A stretch of 64,000 nt of DNA from NCBI RefSeq assembly GCF_032337135.1, contig NZ_JAVXZZ010000005.1, positions 102,201-166,200 on the forward strand, written 5' to 3'. The DNA is from Allorhodoferax sp032337135. GTDB lineage: Bacteria > Pseudomonadota > Gammaproteobacteria > Burkholderiales > Burkholderiaceae_C. The notes beneath the pieces were generated by a model. That model saw only the letters and a program-made list of their open reading frames with translations, did no database searches and had not been told where the DNA came from. Shown here one piece after another: positions 23,196 to 32,828 of the stretch (positions within the stretch are counted from its first letter, which is position 1; each line of letters begins with the position of its first letter). The translations under genes were made by a program, and so were the position numbers.

Positions 23196-24502
23196 TCCGG
23201 CAGATTGCGTCCCTGTCCATTCTGACTGCAGCGGTACTGAGTGCCGTCGCAGTAAGTACTGTTGACCAGGATCGCGTGGCTGCACGTTTGTTGACCGTGC
23301 ATGGCCCCCAGAAAGCGTTGGAGATAGCGCAGACGAGTAGCACGTCCTCAGCGCTCATGAACCTGGTCCCTAGTCAGGTTTACCACCAGTGGATCTATCT
23401 TGTCGCAGGCGTTTTGGTGGGTGTCATTGCTAGGTTTGCTGTGGCAAATTGGGCCAAGCAGCCAAAGGTCGACGCCGCGTCTAAGGTCTCAGTCACTGAT
23501 GAGGCAGGCGGTCGATACACCATGCATGGTGTGCCGTTCGCACACGCTCCACACGCGCCAAAGCTGGTCATCGCTGATGTATCCGATGTACCAGGAATCG
23601 AAGCCGCAAGCCTGATCGAGGTTGAGTTGCTTGGTGCCTATCGCGCCGGCGGCCGGCCTGCAGACGTGGATGGATACCACGGTGTCTCCCTCTTTGAACA
23701 TTGCCTGTCGACATGGAGGAAGGCAGTCGAAACCAATGGGCCGTGCACGCTTGAAGCCATCCTGGCCCTCGCCCACGATGCCGGAAAACTCATCACCTTT
23801 GTTCCCGCCAATGACGGTGCCTGGAAGCGTCTGTCGCCAAAGCACGAGTCGTACAACGCCGAGGTTGTTCGCCGCCTACCGTCCTTCTTCGCGATTCCGA
23901 AGGAAGAGCGAGACCTACTCATGCTGGCTCTGGGCTATATGGAGGGGGACGTGGCCGCCAAGGATGTTCCTGATGTCGTGGTTACTGCTGTCGAGCACGT
24001 GCATATCTTGGACATCAAGGCAACATCGACTGAGGTGCAGGAACGTCGCGCTGGTGAGGTCGATACGTCCCAACTCATACGCGCAGTGATTGACCTCGCC
24101 AAATCCCCACCCGAAGACTGGAACGTCAACCGCAGCCAGTCGAGCAGCGCGCCTGCAGGGGCCATTCACTTGCAAGACGGTTTGTTGCTGGTGGCTGGCC
24201 GCGCGATGCGAGCAGCAATAGCTAAGCGTGTTGACGCCGCGACATCAGCAACTCTTGGCCTGCAGCTACCTTCAACGGAATGGCACCAGTCGTACGAAGA
24301 GATAGCCGCCGCAGTTCAGAAAGCGGGTCTGGGACAGCGGATTGTGAACAACGTGGCCAGCAGTAGCGGCTGGTTCTCGTTGCGCGTGGGCGCCGCAAAG
24401 ATTCCGCACGCCATCGCAATCAAGACACAGGCGACCCCAGCCACTCAGGGATTGTGGGGCGTTAACCAACTCGAAATCGTAGTTAGCGAAGCAAAGAAAT
24501 GA
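23192..24502 (+). CDS. Membrane protein with HD metal-dependent hydrolase domain
   Basis: 436 residues from ATG 23192 (overlap with previous stop). Two membrane helices lie at about 4-20 and 66-86. The cytoplasmic part has an HD-type core: YHGVSLFEHCL (about residue 163), ILALAHDAGK (about 190, the HD pair) and KHESYNAE (about 215). The layout resembles the HD domain of TraI_2/MOBH-type transfer proteins, in which HH..LLEH precedes LLHDLGK. However, the protein lacks the rest of a relaxase. It is the second gene of the pilus operon, upstream of pilL. A nucleotide phosphohydrolase acting in pilus control is one reading; function is not established. Confidence 0.68.
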   Translation: MIRQIASLSILTAAVLSAVAVSTVDQDRVAARLLTVHGPQKALEIAQTSSTSSALMNLVPSQVYHQWIYLVAGVLVGVIARFAVANWAKQPKVDAASKVSVTDEAGGRYTMHGVPFAHAPHAPKLVIADVSDVPGIEAASLIEVELLGAYRAGGRPADVDGYHGVSLFEHCLSTWRKAVETNGPCTLEAILALAHDAGKLITFVPANDGAWKRLSPKHESYNAEVVRRLPSFFAIPKEERDLLMLALGYMEGDVAAKDVPDVVVTAVEHVHILDIKATSTEVQERRAGEVDTSQLIRAVIDLAKSPPEDWNVNRSQSSSAPAGAIHLQDGLLLVAGRAMRAAIAKRVDAATSATLGLQLPSTEWHQSYEEIAAAVQKAGLGQRIVNNVASSSGWFSLRVGAAKIPHAIAIKTQATPATQGLWGVNQLEIVVSEAKK

Positions 24503-25482
24503 AGAACATCCTAATAGCAGCCGGATGGACGTCGGTGTTGGCCATCGCGCCAGCGTTCGCCCAAGAACCGAATCTGCCGCCGGTAAGAACGAGCGTCGTG
24601 ACGACTCAGCGCATAGGCGACCTGGTGGTGCAGAGTACGGTCACTCCAACGTGGTACATCCCGAATGGTGTTGCAGTGGCTGTGCCCGCAGGTCAGCCGA
24701 ATCAGTCAACGCCTCCAACTCGCCAGGTCGCGCCAGCAGAGCCCCGTGCAGCACAGGTGGATTCACAGCCACAAACACCAGTAGTGCCCCCGGTTGTGGC
24801 GACTCCGCAAATGCAAAGCCAGATCACAACGGTGGTGGTTACTCAGCCAGGTGCTGGGGTGACTCGTGAAACACCAGAAGCACGAAAAAGCAGCGCAGAC
24901 TGGAAGCAGAAAGTCGAATCGCTGACAGGTGAGCTGGAAAGTAGCAAGCTGGCGATCATCGATGCACAAGCCCAAATGCTTGTCGCGGCAGAGGAGGAAC
25001 GCCGCGCAGCAGAAGAGCAGGTGGCAGCTGCACAGCGGCGCTTGGAAGCAAGCAAGAAGCAGGCGGAGCGTGCATCTGCCTATGCAGCTTCTCTGCAACC
25101 GGTTCAGACCAGCGTTGTGGCTGCCAAACCCCAGGAGGTTGTCGCACCCGCTGCAATTGCATCCCCTGCCACACCTGCGCCTGTATTCACACTGCGTCGA
25201 CAAGACCGAACGATCCCAGCTGCGCTGACTCGCTGGGCTGAAGAGGCAGGCTACACCCTACTGTGGGAGGCCAGAGAAGACCCGGCCTCGTTCGAGGAAA
25301 CCTATGCAAAGTCGTTCCCGGATGCCGTCGATGACGTGATCCGAGATCTCCGGCTTGCAGGCCGAGATGTACGGATGTGCGAATACCGCAACAAGGTCGT
25401 TCGCATTGTTCCCCGCGCAGCGACTTGCAAGATCGTTCCCCCCGCTGAAAGCGCCCACGTCCAACTCGGAGCCACTGAATGA
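24499..25482 (+). CDS. pilL: PilL-like pilus protein with TcpQ-type C-terminal domain
   Basis: 327 residues with a signal peptide (cleavage after AFA near residue 21). A Pro/Gln/Thr-rich region and a coiled coil (about 130-195, EEERRAAEEQ-rich) follow. The C-terminal domain (about 232-315) starts FTLRRQDRTIPAALTRWA and contains GYTLLWEAREDPASF, the pattern of TcpQ/PilL domains that bind the type IVb pilus secretin. Cys367-type lipobox is absent, so unlike some PilL proteins this looks periplasmic rather than lipidated. ATGA overlaps join it to the HD gene and to pilN. Confidence 0.72.
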   Translation: MKNILIAAGWTSVLAIAPAFAQEPNLPPVRTSVVTTQRIGDLVVQSTVTPTWYIPNGVAVAVPAGQPNQSTPPTRQVAPAEPRAAQVDSQPQTPVVPPVVATPQMQSQITTVVVTQPGAGVTRETPEARKSSADWKQKVESLTGELESSKLAIIDAQAQMLVAAEEERRAAEEQVAAAQRRLEASKKQAERASAYAASLQPVQTSVVAAKPQEVVAPAAIASPATPAPVFTLRRQDRTIPAALTRWAEEAGYTLLWEAREDPASFEETYAKSFPDAVDDVIRDLRLAGRDVRMCEYRNKVVRIVPRAATCKIVPPAESAHVQLGATE

Positions 25483-27014
25483 ATCTCTTTGTCCGCACAA
25501 CACTTTTCGCTCTGATCGCCTGGGGGCTGTCGGGTTGCTCCAACCTTGAGCAACCGACAAAGGATTTGGCCGCGCGTCAAGAGGTCACTCTGGACAAGAT
25601 TGAGCAAATGCGAAAGGCGCGCGAGGCCGCGATGGCAGCCGACCAAGCGTCAAATGCGTCACGGCAAAAAGTTGATGGTGCCTGGGTCACCAATGCAACG
25701 ACGCCCGTCGCCATCCAACGCCGCCCGCCTGCCATGGACGCAAAGATCGAACTCACTGGTTTGCGGCCGTACACGGTGACAATGTTGGCCGAGCGAATCA
25801 CCATGCTGACCGGAATGCCCGTCAGCATCGCGCCTGATGTACACAGGCTCCCCATCGTGCCTCAGCCGGCAGGCTTCAGTGGTTCCGTCGAGGACCTGTT
25901 GAGCCAATTCACAGGAACCAATCGACTGAGTACGCGCTTTGAGAATGGCGGGGTCACTGTGTTCCGGTACGAAACTGCAGTGCTGCGGGTCAAGCGCAAG
26001 CAGGGCAAGATCACATCGCAAGCCCAGATTGGGGTCAGCGGAAGTGCCACTGCGAGTGCATCAGGGTCCAGTAGCGCTGGCGATCAAAGTGCCAGCATTT
26101 CTGGAAGCAGCAGTTTCGATCCCTGGACCGAACTAGCGGCAAAGGTCAGGGCGGTACTGACCCAAGAGGGCAAGGTTCAGGAAGCATCGGCGACATCGAG
26201 CATCATCGTTACGGATGTGCCTGAAGCTGTCGCGTTGGCTCGCAAGATCGTGGACGACGACAACAAGCTGGCGACCACAGCGATCAACGTCAAGATCGAA
26301 GTGATCAACGTCACAAACGACGATGACCAGAACCTGGGAATCAACTGGAACTTGGTGTTCAATGAAATTGAAAACGCCAATCCACTGGCAGCGGTAACGT
26401 TCAGCGGCCCCACGCTGGCGTCGACTGGATCGGTCGGTAGCTTCAAGATCGGGGTTCCGTCGACATCGGCGTCGCGATTTGCGAACAGTGACTACCTCAT
26501 TCAGGCGCTCAACAAAGTTGGCAAGGCCCAGACACTCCTGCGCCGGGACTTCACTACCATTCACAACGTTCCCAGTGGATTCTCGCGCACCAACAGCAAG
26601 TCATATCGGGCTAAGACAACAGCCGCCCCAGCTTCCTCTGTAGGCGGGAGCGGTCAAGTGGGCGTTGAACCAGGCCAGGTTACTACCGGAACTAGGTTCA
26701 TTGTCACTCCGACCTATCTTGGTGATAGCGAGTTTGCCATCGAGATCAGCTACAACGACTCGTTCCTGCGCGAACTGGTAGCACTGGGCATCGGCCAGCA
26801 GCAGATTGATGCTCCTGACGTAGATGGCAATCAGATATTCAGCATCACCACCGTCAAGCTTGGTGAGACGAGCATCCTCAATGCATTCGAGATTGACAGC
26901 ACCAAATCGGCCAACCAAGGGTTGACTGCTGACACAACATCACAGCTCACCTCAAACAAGAACAAGTCCCGCATTTACATGCTGGTGACTGTTACCGGCG
27001 GCCCTCGCGAATGA
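25479..27014 (+). CDS. pilN: Type IVb pilus secretin lipoprotein
   Basis: 511 residues. The lipobox LSGC at about residue 18-21 marks an outer-membrane lipoprotein. An N-terminal STN/N0-like domain with ITMLTGMPVSI (about 105) is followed by a Ser/Gly/Ala-rich loop (about 185-215) and the secretin domain from about 270 (INVKIEVINVTNDDDQNLGINW). The C-terminal ends in IYMLVTVTGG. This matches PilN of R64 and BfpB-type secretins, which form the channel for the thin pilus. It overlaps pilO by ATGA. Confidence 0.9.
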   Translation: MNLFVRTTLFALIAWGLSGCSNLEQPTKDLAARQEVTLDKIEQMRKAREAAMAADQASNASRQKVDGAWVTNATTPVAIQRRPPAMDAKIELTGLRPYTVTMLAERITMLTGMPVSIAPDVHRLPIVPQPAGFSGSVEDLLSQFTGTNRLSTRFENGGVTVFRYETAVLRVKRKQGKITSQAQIGVSGSATASASGSSSAGDQSASISGSSSFDPWTELAAKVRAVLTQEGKVQEASATSSIIVTDVPEAVALARKIVDDDNKLATTAINVKIEVINVTNDDDQNLGINWNLVFNEIENANPLAAVTFSGPTLASTGSVGSFKIGVPSTSASRFANSDYLIQALNKVGKAQTLLRRDFTTIHNVPSGFSRTNSKSYRAKTTAAPASSVGGSGQVGVEPGQVTTGTRFIVTPTYLGDSEFAIEISYNDSFLRELVALGIGQQQIDAPDVDGNQIFSITTVKLGETSILNAFEIDSTKSANQGLTADTTSQLTSNKNKSRIYMLVTVTGGPRE

Positions 27015-28435
27015 GCACCCTGCTGAACCGACTCAAGGCGCTGCGCGGCGCGCGCGCAATCGATGCGGCTGGTGACTCGCAGGGACAGGAGCGTCGTTCG
27101 AAAAAGCGCCGTCCTGACAATGCACCGGCGATCTGTGTCCCTGTAGAGGGGAGCACTAAGGGGGCGTTTGTTCTGGGCGTGCAATGGGTGCATGACGTTA
27201 CAGATGAATCGATTGACCGCATTGCCAGTCGCGAGGCAAAGGCAAAAGGCTTTTCCCACATCTACACGAACGGTCGCAATGGACAGGTGTACGGTCTCAT
27301 CAATGTTGATCCGCAGGACCTGTCACAACATGGGGCACTGATCCCACTGGCTGCGGCATTTGCCAAGTCAGTGCAGGACAAGAATGCCCGCTCGATCTAT
27401 GTGTTCGACATGCGCGAATCAGCAACGTCGGGCAACGTGTACTTTGCAGTGACGAGCCGTGGTAGCCCCATCAAAGAAATCATCTGCCCGGCGGACCAGT
27501 ACTTCGGACTTCTGACCAGGTTGGCAAACGAAGCTACGACGCCAGCAACGGTCTTCGTGGACACACCTTTCGAGGAGACGTTCAAATACATCTCCGGTTC
27601 GTTTTCATCTGCGACGAGCTGGCCGATTACGAAGATTTCAGCGGTCAATGTAGACGTCATCCACAGACCGAATGCGTTCAACATCAGTAGGACACACTTG
27701 GTTTTGCTGGGCCTCATCGCAGTAGGCGTACTGACCTATACGCACGGGATTGATTACTACCAGTCCAACATGCAGGCCAAGTCGGACGAGGAACTGCAGC
27801 GCAGCATTGTTCAACGGTATGTCAACGGTCGTCAGCAGACTTTCAACGCTGGATACGCTGCGACCCCAGCCGATGCGATAGCTGCATTAAAGGCCACCGT
27901 GTCTGAAATGCCGCTGTTCCGCAATGGCTGGCAATTCAAGGAGGCCGTCTGTTCGGTTGAGTTGAGTGGCTGCACCTATGAGTGGGTCCGTGTCTATGGA
28001 ACCAATGACAGTTTCATAGAGAGCGCATCTTTGGACAAGCTCAAGTTCGACGCCGCGGATTACAAGAAGATCATCGAAGAGCGAGAGTTCAAGCCAGATG
28101 TCTCTGTGCGCCCCCAGTGGGATCAACTACCAGTCGCGAGCGCATTTGTGCGCGACAACGGTGATCGCAAGGACACCTTTTCACTCGCTGGTATCGATGA
28201 ATTCACCACCGAGGCAATGACCGACCTGATTCCGTGGACAGGCAAGGGCGCTCCACCCAGCCCGGTGTTGGCCGTCGCGGGTTGGAGCATGAGTGCCCCG
28301 ATCGAGCAAGTGTACGAGGCGATTGCCAATCAGCGAATCGGTAACGAATTTGGAATCAACAAGCTGACTGTCACGAATCGTGAAGGTCAGATTCTTTTGA
28401 AAGTGGAAGGCAAGGTCTATGCGCGCAAATCTTGA
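27011..28435 (+). CDS. pilO: Type IVb pilus inner-membrane protein
   Basis: 474 residues. A cytoplasmic domain comes first (about 1-225), with FVLGVQWV and FSHIYTNGRNGQVYGL. One membrane helix follows at about 233-252 (HLVLLGLIAVGVLTYTHG) and then a periplasmic region. This is the PilO2 layout of IncI-type pili, an alignment complex component that joins the ATPase platform to the secretin. pilP begins 17 bases before the end of this gene, in another frame. Confidence 0.88.
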   Translation: MSTLLNRLKALRGARAIDAAGDSQGQERRSKKRRPDNAPAICVPVEGSTKGAFVLGVQWVHDVTDESIDRIASREAKAKGFSHIYTNGRNGQVYGLINVDPQDLSQHGALIPLAAAFAKSVQDKNARSIYVFDMRESATSGNVYFAVTSRGSPIKEIICPADQYFGLLTRLANEATTPATVFVDTPFEETFKYISGSFSSATSWPITKISAVNVDVIHRPNAFNISRTHLVLLGLIAVGVLTYTHGIDYYQSNMQAKSDEELQRSIVQRYVNGRQQTFNAGYAATPADAIAALKATVSEMPLFRNGWQFKEAVCSVELSGCTYEWVRVYGTNDSFIESASLDKLKFDAADYKKIIEEREFKPDVSVRPQWDQLPVASAFVRDNGDRKDTFSLAGIDEFTTEAMTDLIPWTGKGAPPSPVLAVAGWSMSAPIEQVYEAIANQRIGNEFGINKLTVTNREGQILLKVEGKVYARKS

Positions 28436-29090
28436 AGTCATCATCGCCACCCTGTGTGTGGCGTCTGCCGCCATGGCGCAGACACCGAACCCGGGAGGCG
28501 CCGGCGCAGTTGGCGGCGTGCAAGCAGCTGTTGCCCAGCAACCTGCAGTTGCCCCACAGCCGCAGGCGGTGGCATCAGCACCTACTCTGGCGCGACCATC
28601 CGACACGATTGGTGAAGCCGCGGATCGCCAGCGCATGGCCCGCATGCTTGCGACGCAATCGCGCCCAACAGTTGCAACGACAGCACAACCCACACCGGTA
28701 GCTGCGCCGATTGTTGGTGGAATCAGTGTTGAACGTGCCCCAGCTGGCCCTGCGGGTACCCAGATGCGCCCATCGCAACCAGAAATGGCACTGATCGAAA
28801 TTCTGCGTGGTCCAAAGGCTACTGTGGTGGCAATTGAGGTGGCAGGTGTTGAACGACGAGTCGCAGAAGGTGATGACCTGGGCAATGGTTGGAAAGTGAA
28901 GAAAGTCGGTCGATTCACTGTTGAGCTGGAAGGGACCGGCGATGAGGGACAGCCCATTGCTGAATCTCCACAGTCCAAGGCAAAGGCCAAAACCGCTCGC
29001 ACCAAAAAGCCCTTGAAGACCCAGACTTTGTCGCTCAGGGCTCCTTCCAGAGGTGCACTGGATCAATCCAGCCAGCCCGCCATTCGCTAA
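28419..29090 (+). CDS. pilP: Type IVb pilus biogenesis protein
   Basis: 223 residues with a signal peptide (cleaved near AAMAQ, residue 20-21). An Ala/Gln/Pro-rich linker leads to a small beta domain (about 120-175) with ALIEILRGPKATVVAI and RVAEGDDLGNGWKVKKVG, the GspC/PilP-like fold of the PilP family. Its role is to link inner-membrane PilO with the secretin. The start inside the end of pilO has AAGG upstream. The Lys/Ala-rich tail is probably unstructured. Confidence 0.85.
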   Translation: MRANLEVIIATLCVASAAMAQTPNPGGAGAVGGVQAAVAQQPAVAPQPQAVASAPTLARPSDTIGEAADRQRMARMLATQSRPTVATTAQPTPVAAPIVGGISVERAPAGPAGTQMRPSQPEMALIEILRGPKATVVAIEVAGVERRVAEGDDLGNGWKVKKVGRFTVELEGTGDEGQPIAESPQSKAKAKTARTKKPLKTQTLSLRAPSRGALDQSSQPAIR

Positions 29091-29110
29091 GGCGACGTCA
29101 GGATTCAGCA

Positions 29111-31018
29111 ATGGTCACTTGGAAACGTCCTGGACACACACCCAGCAATGATGGACGCAATTTGGGTCCCTCTGGAAGTGTTGTGACTTCCACAACGAAG
29201 GGTGGGGCATCCGCGCCCGTCGACAGCCGTAGACAGACGGCACTCACACCTGCCAATGGCCATGGAGTCCAGCGGTCGGCGAGTGCGACACCAACGCGAC
29301 CAATACCCACAGCATTGCAAGCCGCTGGTGCCGGTACGGGCATGAATGTAGGTGCTCCAAACACAGCAGCAAAGAAAGTGATCAGCAGGATCGAAGAGTT
29401 GACGCGTCGTGACTACTCGCGTCTCTTTGGTGAGGCTGATGGTGTGCGCATCGCCGAAGGAGTTCGCTCTGCAGCTTGTGGCCTGGTACATGCGGACGGA
29501 ACGGTGACGGTCCTTATCACCCCGGACCACATGCACATCTTCCCTGCGTTTTCGAAGCAGATGGAAGAGAAGGGGTTCAAGACCACGGCGCCAGTATTGG
29601 CTACGTCGGACTTCATTTTTGGCTTGTATGCGGGATCTGCCAGAGAGAACGAACGGCGGCAGAACAATTCAAACATCAGCCAGGCTGATTCAGACAAGAT
29701 CCTGCATGACATTGTCACGAAAGCGATGAACGCTGGTGCCAGCGACATTCACATCCATGTGTTGCAGGATGCGCGTCCTCCGACGTCGAAGGTGAGCTTC
29801 CGTATTCATGGAGAGTACCTGCTGCAGAAGGACTTGCTCACGAATCCGCACATTGCACACAACATCTGCCGTGCTGCGTACTCAGGAGGAGCCGCCGATT
29901 CAGCTTCGCGCTCTGACACCAGCTTCAAAACAACGTCCGGAATGTACGCAACGTTGCAGCTGGAGCCGGTACGCAATGTACGACTTCGCCTTCAAACCAT
30001 GCCGCATGTTTTGGGCTATGGGATGAATCTGCGCATTTTGAGTTACGACGGGATGCTTGATCGCTACAAGGATCTCGTGTCCATGGGGTTCTCGGAAGAG
30101 CATCAGCGGGAAATAGTGGATGCGTTCAGCACAGAAAAGGGCGGTCTGATTCTTTTCATTGCGGGAACAGGCGAAGGCAAGACGACCACAGTCATGACGG
30201 CCGTACCGATGGAACGCAAGTTCGAGTCGCGCAACTGGGTTTCGATTGAAGACCCAGTGGAGATCATCAATCCGAGGCTCTTCCAGTCACCGGTCAAGCG
30301 CAAGACCGGCGATAAGTCGGACGATTCGGAGCACCAGGCCGCGATCGTCAATTCACTGCGATTCGACCCAGACGGAATCATCGCTGGTGAGATCCGTGAT
30401 GAGATCACGGTCAAGATGGCTGAGCGTGCCGCAATGACCGGGCACGTAACCGCAGCCACGCTTCATGGCAACGATGTCTTCTCCGCATTCAACCGTTTGA
30501 TCGATTTGGGCGCTCGCAAGATCAATCTGCTGGACGGTGTCGCCCGTGTTTTCTGCCACCAGAAATTGGTTCAAACGCTGTGCAAAGGGTGCGCCAAGCC
30601 GGCATCAGAGTCGACTGATCCGCATACCAGGATTTTCCTCCAAGAACTGGAGGAGACCTATCACGTTGACACTTCCAAGGTCCATGTGAGGGGGCGAGGA
30701 TGCAAAGACTGTCACCCACCAGGTCATCCTCTGGCTGGTATCAAAGGGCGGACTGTGGTCGCCGAGACCGTGCGTTTCAACCGCCAAATCGTCGAGGCAT
30801 TGAGGGATCACGAGGACACTGAAGCAGCACGACGCGTTTGGCGATCACAGCGTGTTGCTGAGTACAACGAGCCCGGAACGCTTGGCAAGACACTGGCCGA
30901 ACACGCTCTGTTCAAGCTGCTACATGGCGACATTTCGCCCGAGACGTACATCGGAGTAGCAGACTCGTTCGACACCCATAACCCAATCCCTATGCAACGC
31001 AGGAGTAGTGCAGTATGA
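29111..31018 (+). CDS. pilQ: Thin-pilus assembly ATPase (PilQ of IncI type)
   Basis: 635 residues, a GspE/PilB-superfamily secretion ATPase. An N-terminal polar region is followed by the N2 domain (ASDIHIHV, about residue 214). The Walker A box is GTGEGKTT (about 352), then the Asp box SIEDPVEI (about 378), Walker B DPDGIIAGEIRD (about 418) and the His box TAATLHGND (about 447). Two CxxC pairs (CKGC, about 494; CKDC, about 535) form the zinc-binding C1 domain. It powers pilin polymerisation at the inner membrane together with PilR. The name follows R64; it is not the secretin PilQ of type IVa pili. It overlaps pilR by four bases. Confidence 0.92.
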   Translation: MVTWKRPGHTPSNDGRNLGPSGSVVTSTTKGGASAPVDSRRQTALTPANGHGVQRSASATPTRPIPTALQAAGAGTGMNVGAPNTAAKKVISRIEELTRRDYSRLFGEADGVRIAEGVRSAACGLVHADGTVTVLITPDHMHIFPAFSKQMEEKGFKTTAPVLATSDFIFGLYAGSARENERRQNNSNISQADSDKILHDIVTKAMNAGASDIHIHVLQDARPPTSKVSFRIHGEYLLQKDLLTNPHIAHNICRAAYSGGAADSASRSDTSFKTTSGMYATLQLEPVRNVRLRLQTMPHVLGYGMNLRILSYDGMLDRYKDLVSMGFSEEHQREIVDAFSTEKGGLILFIAGTGEGKTTTVMTAVPMERKFESRNWVSIEDPVEIINPRLFQSPVKRKTGDKSDDSEHQAAIVNSLRFDPDGIIAGEIRDEITVKMAERAAMTGHVTAATLHGNDVFSAFNRLIDLGARKINLLDGVARVFCHQKLVQTLCKGCAKPASESTDPHTRIFLQELEETYHVDTSKVHVRGRGCKDCHPPGHPLAGIKGRTVVAETVRFNRQIVEALRDHEDTEAARRVWRSQRVAEYNEPGTLGKTLAEHALFKLLHGDISPETYIGVADSFDTHNPIPMQRRSSAV

Positions 31019-32124
31019 GCTCGTCTGCGTCATTCGCCAGCGTCAATCTGGACAAGATTCGTGAGGCCTTGGCCGAGAGCGACATCAAGGCAACCCGGTT
31101 GCGTCTTCTACTGCGGCTCGCTGTAGCCGTCCGCGGGGGGATGACTCCTGCGGACTTTCTCAGTTCACTCGCCGACGTGGAGGCCGTCAACGGGCGATTA
31201 GGACATGCCAAGGTTTACCGCAAGGTCGAAGCAAAGATGCGTAGCGGTGAGTACGCGATCTACGAGGCACTTGAGAACCTCACGACCGCAGATGATCGGT
31301 GCTTTCTGTATGCAGAGGACCGTGTAGCGGATCTTTCAACGCTGCTTCAGATGGCCCATGACACCGCAAAGAAGAAGAAGCTGATAACAGCCGCGATTAC
31401 GAAGCCATTCATCCTGCCAATGTACCTGTTCGTCATGGCGTGCGGTTTGCTCATGCTTGGCGGTACTGTGATGCTTCCCAACTTCGTGACGCTGATGCCC
31501 GTTGCGCAGTGGGAACCACCTTCCAGGGCGATCTACTACATGGGGCAAGCATTGATCAAATTCTGGCCCTTCATCGTGGCTGCAATAGCTGCTTTCGTTG
31601 CATGGGTTGTTTGGAGTCTGCCCAACTTGCACAACAACTTTCGCAGGAAATACCTCGATCGGGTGTTCCCCTGGTCGCTCTACAAGTCATTGCAATCAAG
31701 CAACTTCATTTTGAACATCGCAGCAATGTTCAGGGCAAAGGTACCGATTCTGGATGCAGTAGGGGGGTATGCAACGGTTTCTACGCCCTACGCAGCCAGT
31801 TGGGCACGTCGCATGCAAATGCGCCTGGAGTCCGAGCAAACAACATCGGATATGCGGGCGCTGGACGTTGGGTTCATTGATCAGCCGACGATGGATTCGA
31901 TGCGGATCTTGAACACCAAGTTGCCCGCAGACATCGTGGTTCAAACGATCGGTGACGCCGAATTTGAGATGCTCGCGCAGGAAGTCGCAGTGACTGCTGA
32001 GAGGACGTCGAAACTCGTAACCGTGGTTGTTGGCGCCTGCCTGCTTTTTACTCTCTACGGAACGATGAGCGTCATACCCATGTTCACGGAAAAGATGATG
32101 GCTTCAACGAGCCAGCGTCGCTGA
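31015..32124 (+). CDS. pilR: Pilus inner-membrane platform protein (GspF family)
   Basis: 369 residues with the repeated GspF/PilC topology. Cytoplasmic helical domains lie at about 1-110 and 205-330. Membrane helices are near 125-148 (FILPMYLFVMACGLLMLGG), 172-200 (FWPFIVAAIAAFVAWVVW) and the C terminus (VVVGACLLFTLYG). It is the partner of the PilQ ATPase. The gene overlaps pilQ by ATGA and is followed by a 77-base leader before pilS. Confidence 0.9.
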   Translation: MSSSASFASVNLDKIREALAESDIKATRLRLLLRLAVAVRGGMTPADFLSSLADVEAVNGRLGHAKVYRKVEAKMRSGEYAIYEALENLTTADDRCFLYAEDRVADLSTLLQMAHDTAKKKKLITAAITKPFILPMYLFVMACGLLMLGGTVMLPNFVTLMPVAQWEPPSRAIYYMGQALIKFWPFIVAAIAAFVAWVVWSLPNLHNNFRRKYLDRVFPWSLYKSLQSSNFILNIAAMFRAKVPILDAVGGYATVSTPYAASWARRMQMRLESEQTTSDMRALDVGFIDQPTMDSMRILNTKLPADIVVQTIGDAEFEMLAQEVAVTAERTSKLVTVVVGACLLFTLYGTMSVIPMFTEKMMASTSQRR

Positions 32125-32135
32125 AGGAGTTCGAA

Positions 32136-32166
32136 ACGTCAACTGCGATTTGCCCCTAAACAGTTG
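32136..32166 (+). promoter_or_regulatory. Hairpin in the pilS leader
   Basis: GTCAACTG and CAGTTGAC form an 8-bp perfect stem around 15 bases, between pilR and pilS. There is no T tract. Such hairpins before major pilin genes often protect the abundant pilin mRNA from decay; that role is inferred here. Confidence 0.45.
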
Positions 32167-32201
32167 ACCATCAATAAGGGCAGTACCACTGGAGTAAAAC
32201 T

Positions 32202-32807
32202 ATGAACCTGAGCTACAGCACCCACCAAAACCAAATCGGCAAGCGTCGTCAACGAGGTCTGACCCTGATCGAGTTGGGCATTGTCATTGCAGTGATTGGC
32301 ATCATCGCCGTGCTGGCTTTGCGTGGAACCTCCGTCCTGGGCAAGTCCAAGGGCTTGACCGAGGGACAGAACGTGCTGGACACAGTAACCGCCACGCAAA
32401 ATTGCTTCCGTTCGACATCTGATTTCACTGCCCTCGGTGCCACTGCTACAACCGGCACTGCGTACGTCGTCGCGAACTGTGGTCGTGAAGCGGTCAATCC
32501 TCCAGCGACTGCGGCTGCCGGTGTCATTACCAACCAATTTGGCGGAACACGCACGATTGCTCGCGCGAGCATCAACGGTGGTACCAACAACGCGATCACT
32601 GTGGTTGACACTCAACTGTCCACTGAAGTCTGCCGCGAAGTGGTTCAAGGTCAGTGGGACAACTTCACATCCATCACCATCACGCCGAATGGTGGTGCCG
32701 CTGTTTCCGCCAAGGCCGCACTGACCGATGCATATACCCCGGCAGCGACTGCAGCATGTGCAACTGCAGATACCGCAACGCTGACCCTTGTCGCCGCCAA
32801 AAACTGA
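32202..32807 (+). CDS. pilS: Type IVb major prepilin
   Basis: 201 residues. The leader peptide ends RQRG, followed by LTLIELGIVIAVIGIIAVLAL. This is the type IV prepilin site, with the conserved Glu at +5 and Leu at +1 in place of N-methyl Phe, as in type IVb pilins. The globular part has three or four Cys suited for a C-terminal disulfide loop (VANCG, VCREVV, AACATA). A prepilin peptidase must cut it, but none is encoded in the window. GGAG precedes the ATG. Confidence 0.93.
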   Translation: MNLSYSTHQNQIGKRRQRGLTLIELGIVIAVIGIIAVLALRGTSVLGKSKGLTEGQNVLDTVTATQNCFRSTSDFTALGATATTGTAYVVANCGREAVNPPATAAAGVITNQFGGTRTIARASINGGTNNAITVVDTQLSTEVCREVVQGQWDNFTSITITPNGGAAVSAKAALTDAYTPAATAACATADTATLTLVAAKN

Positions 32808-32828
32808 TATTCGAACCGAGCCGAACTC

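Noticed and set aside
24073..24080. Further ACTCATAC leader copy (also 42759-42766)
   Set aside because: Both are inside coding genes without promoter or leader context; about that many chance matches are expected in 64 kb.
23192..24502. MOBH relaxase
   Set aside because: Only the HD-like part is present; the protein is short, has N-terminal membrane helices and lies in the pilus operon.
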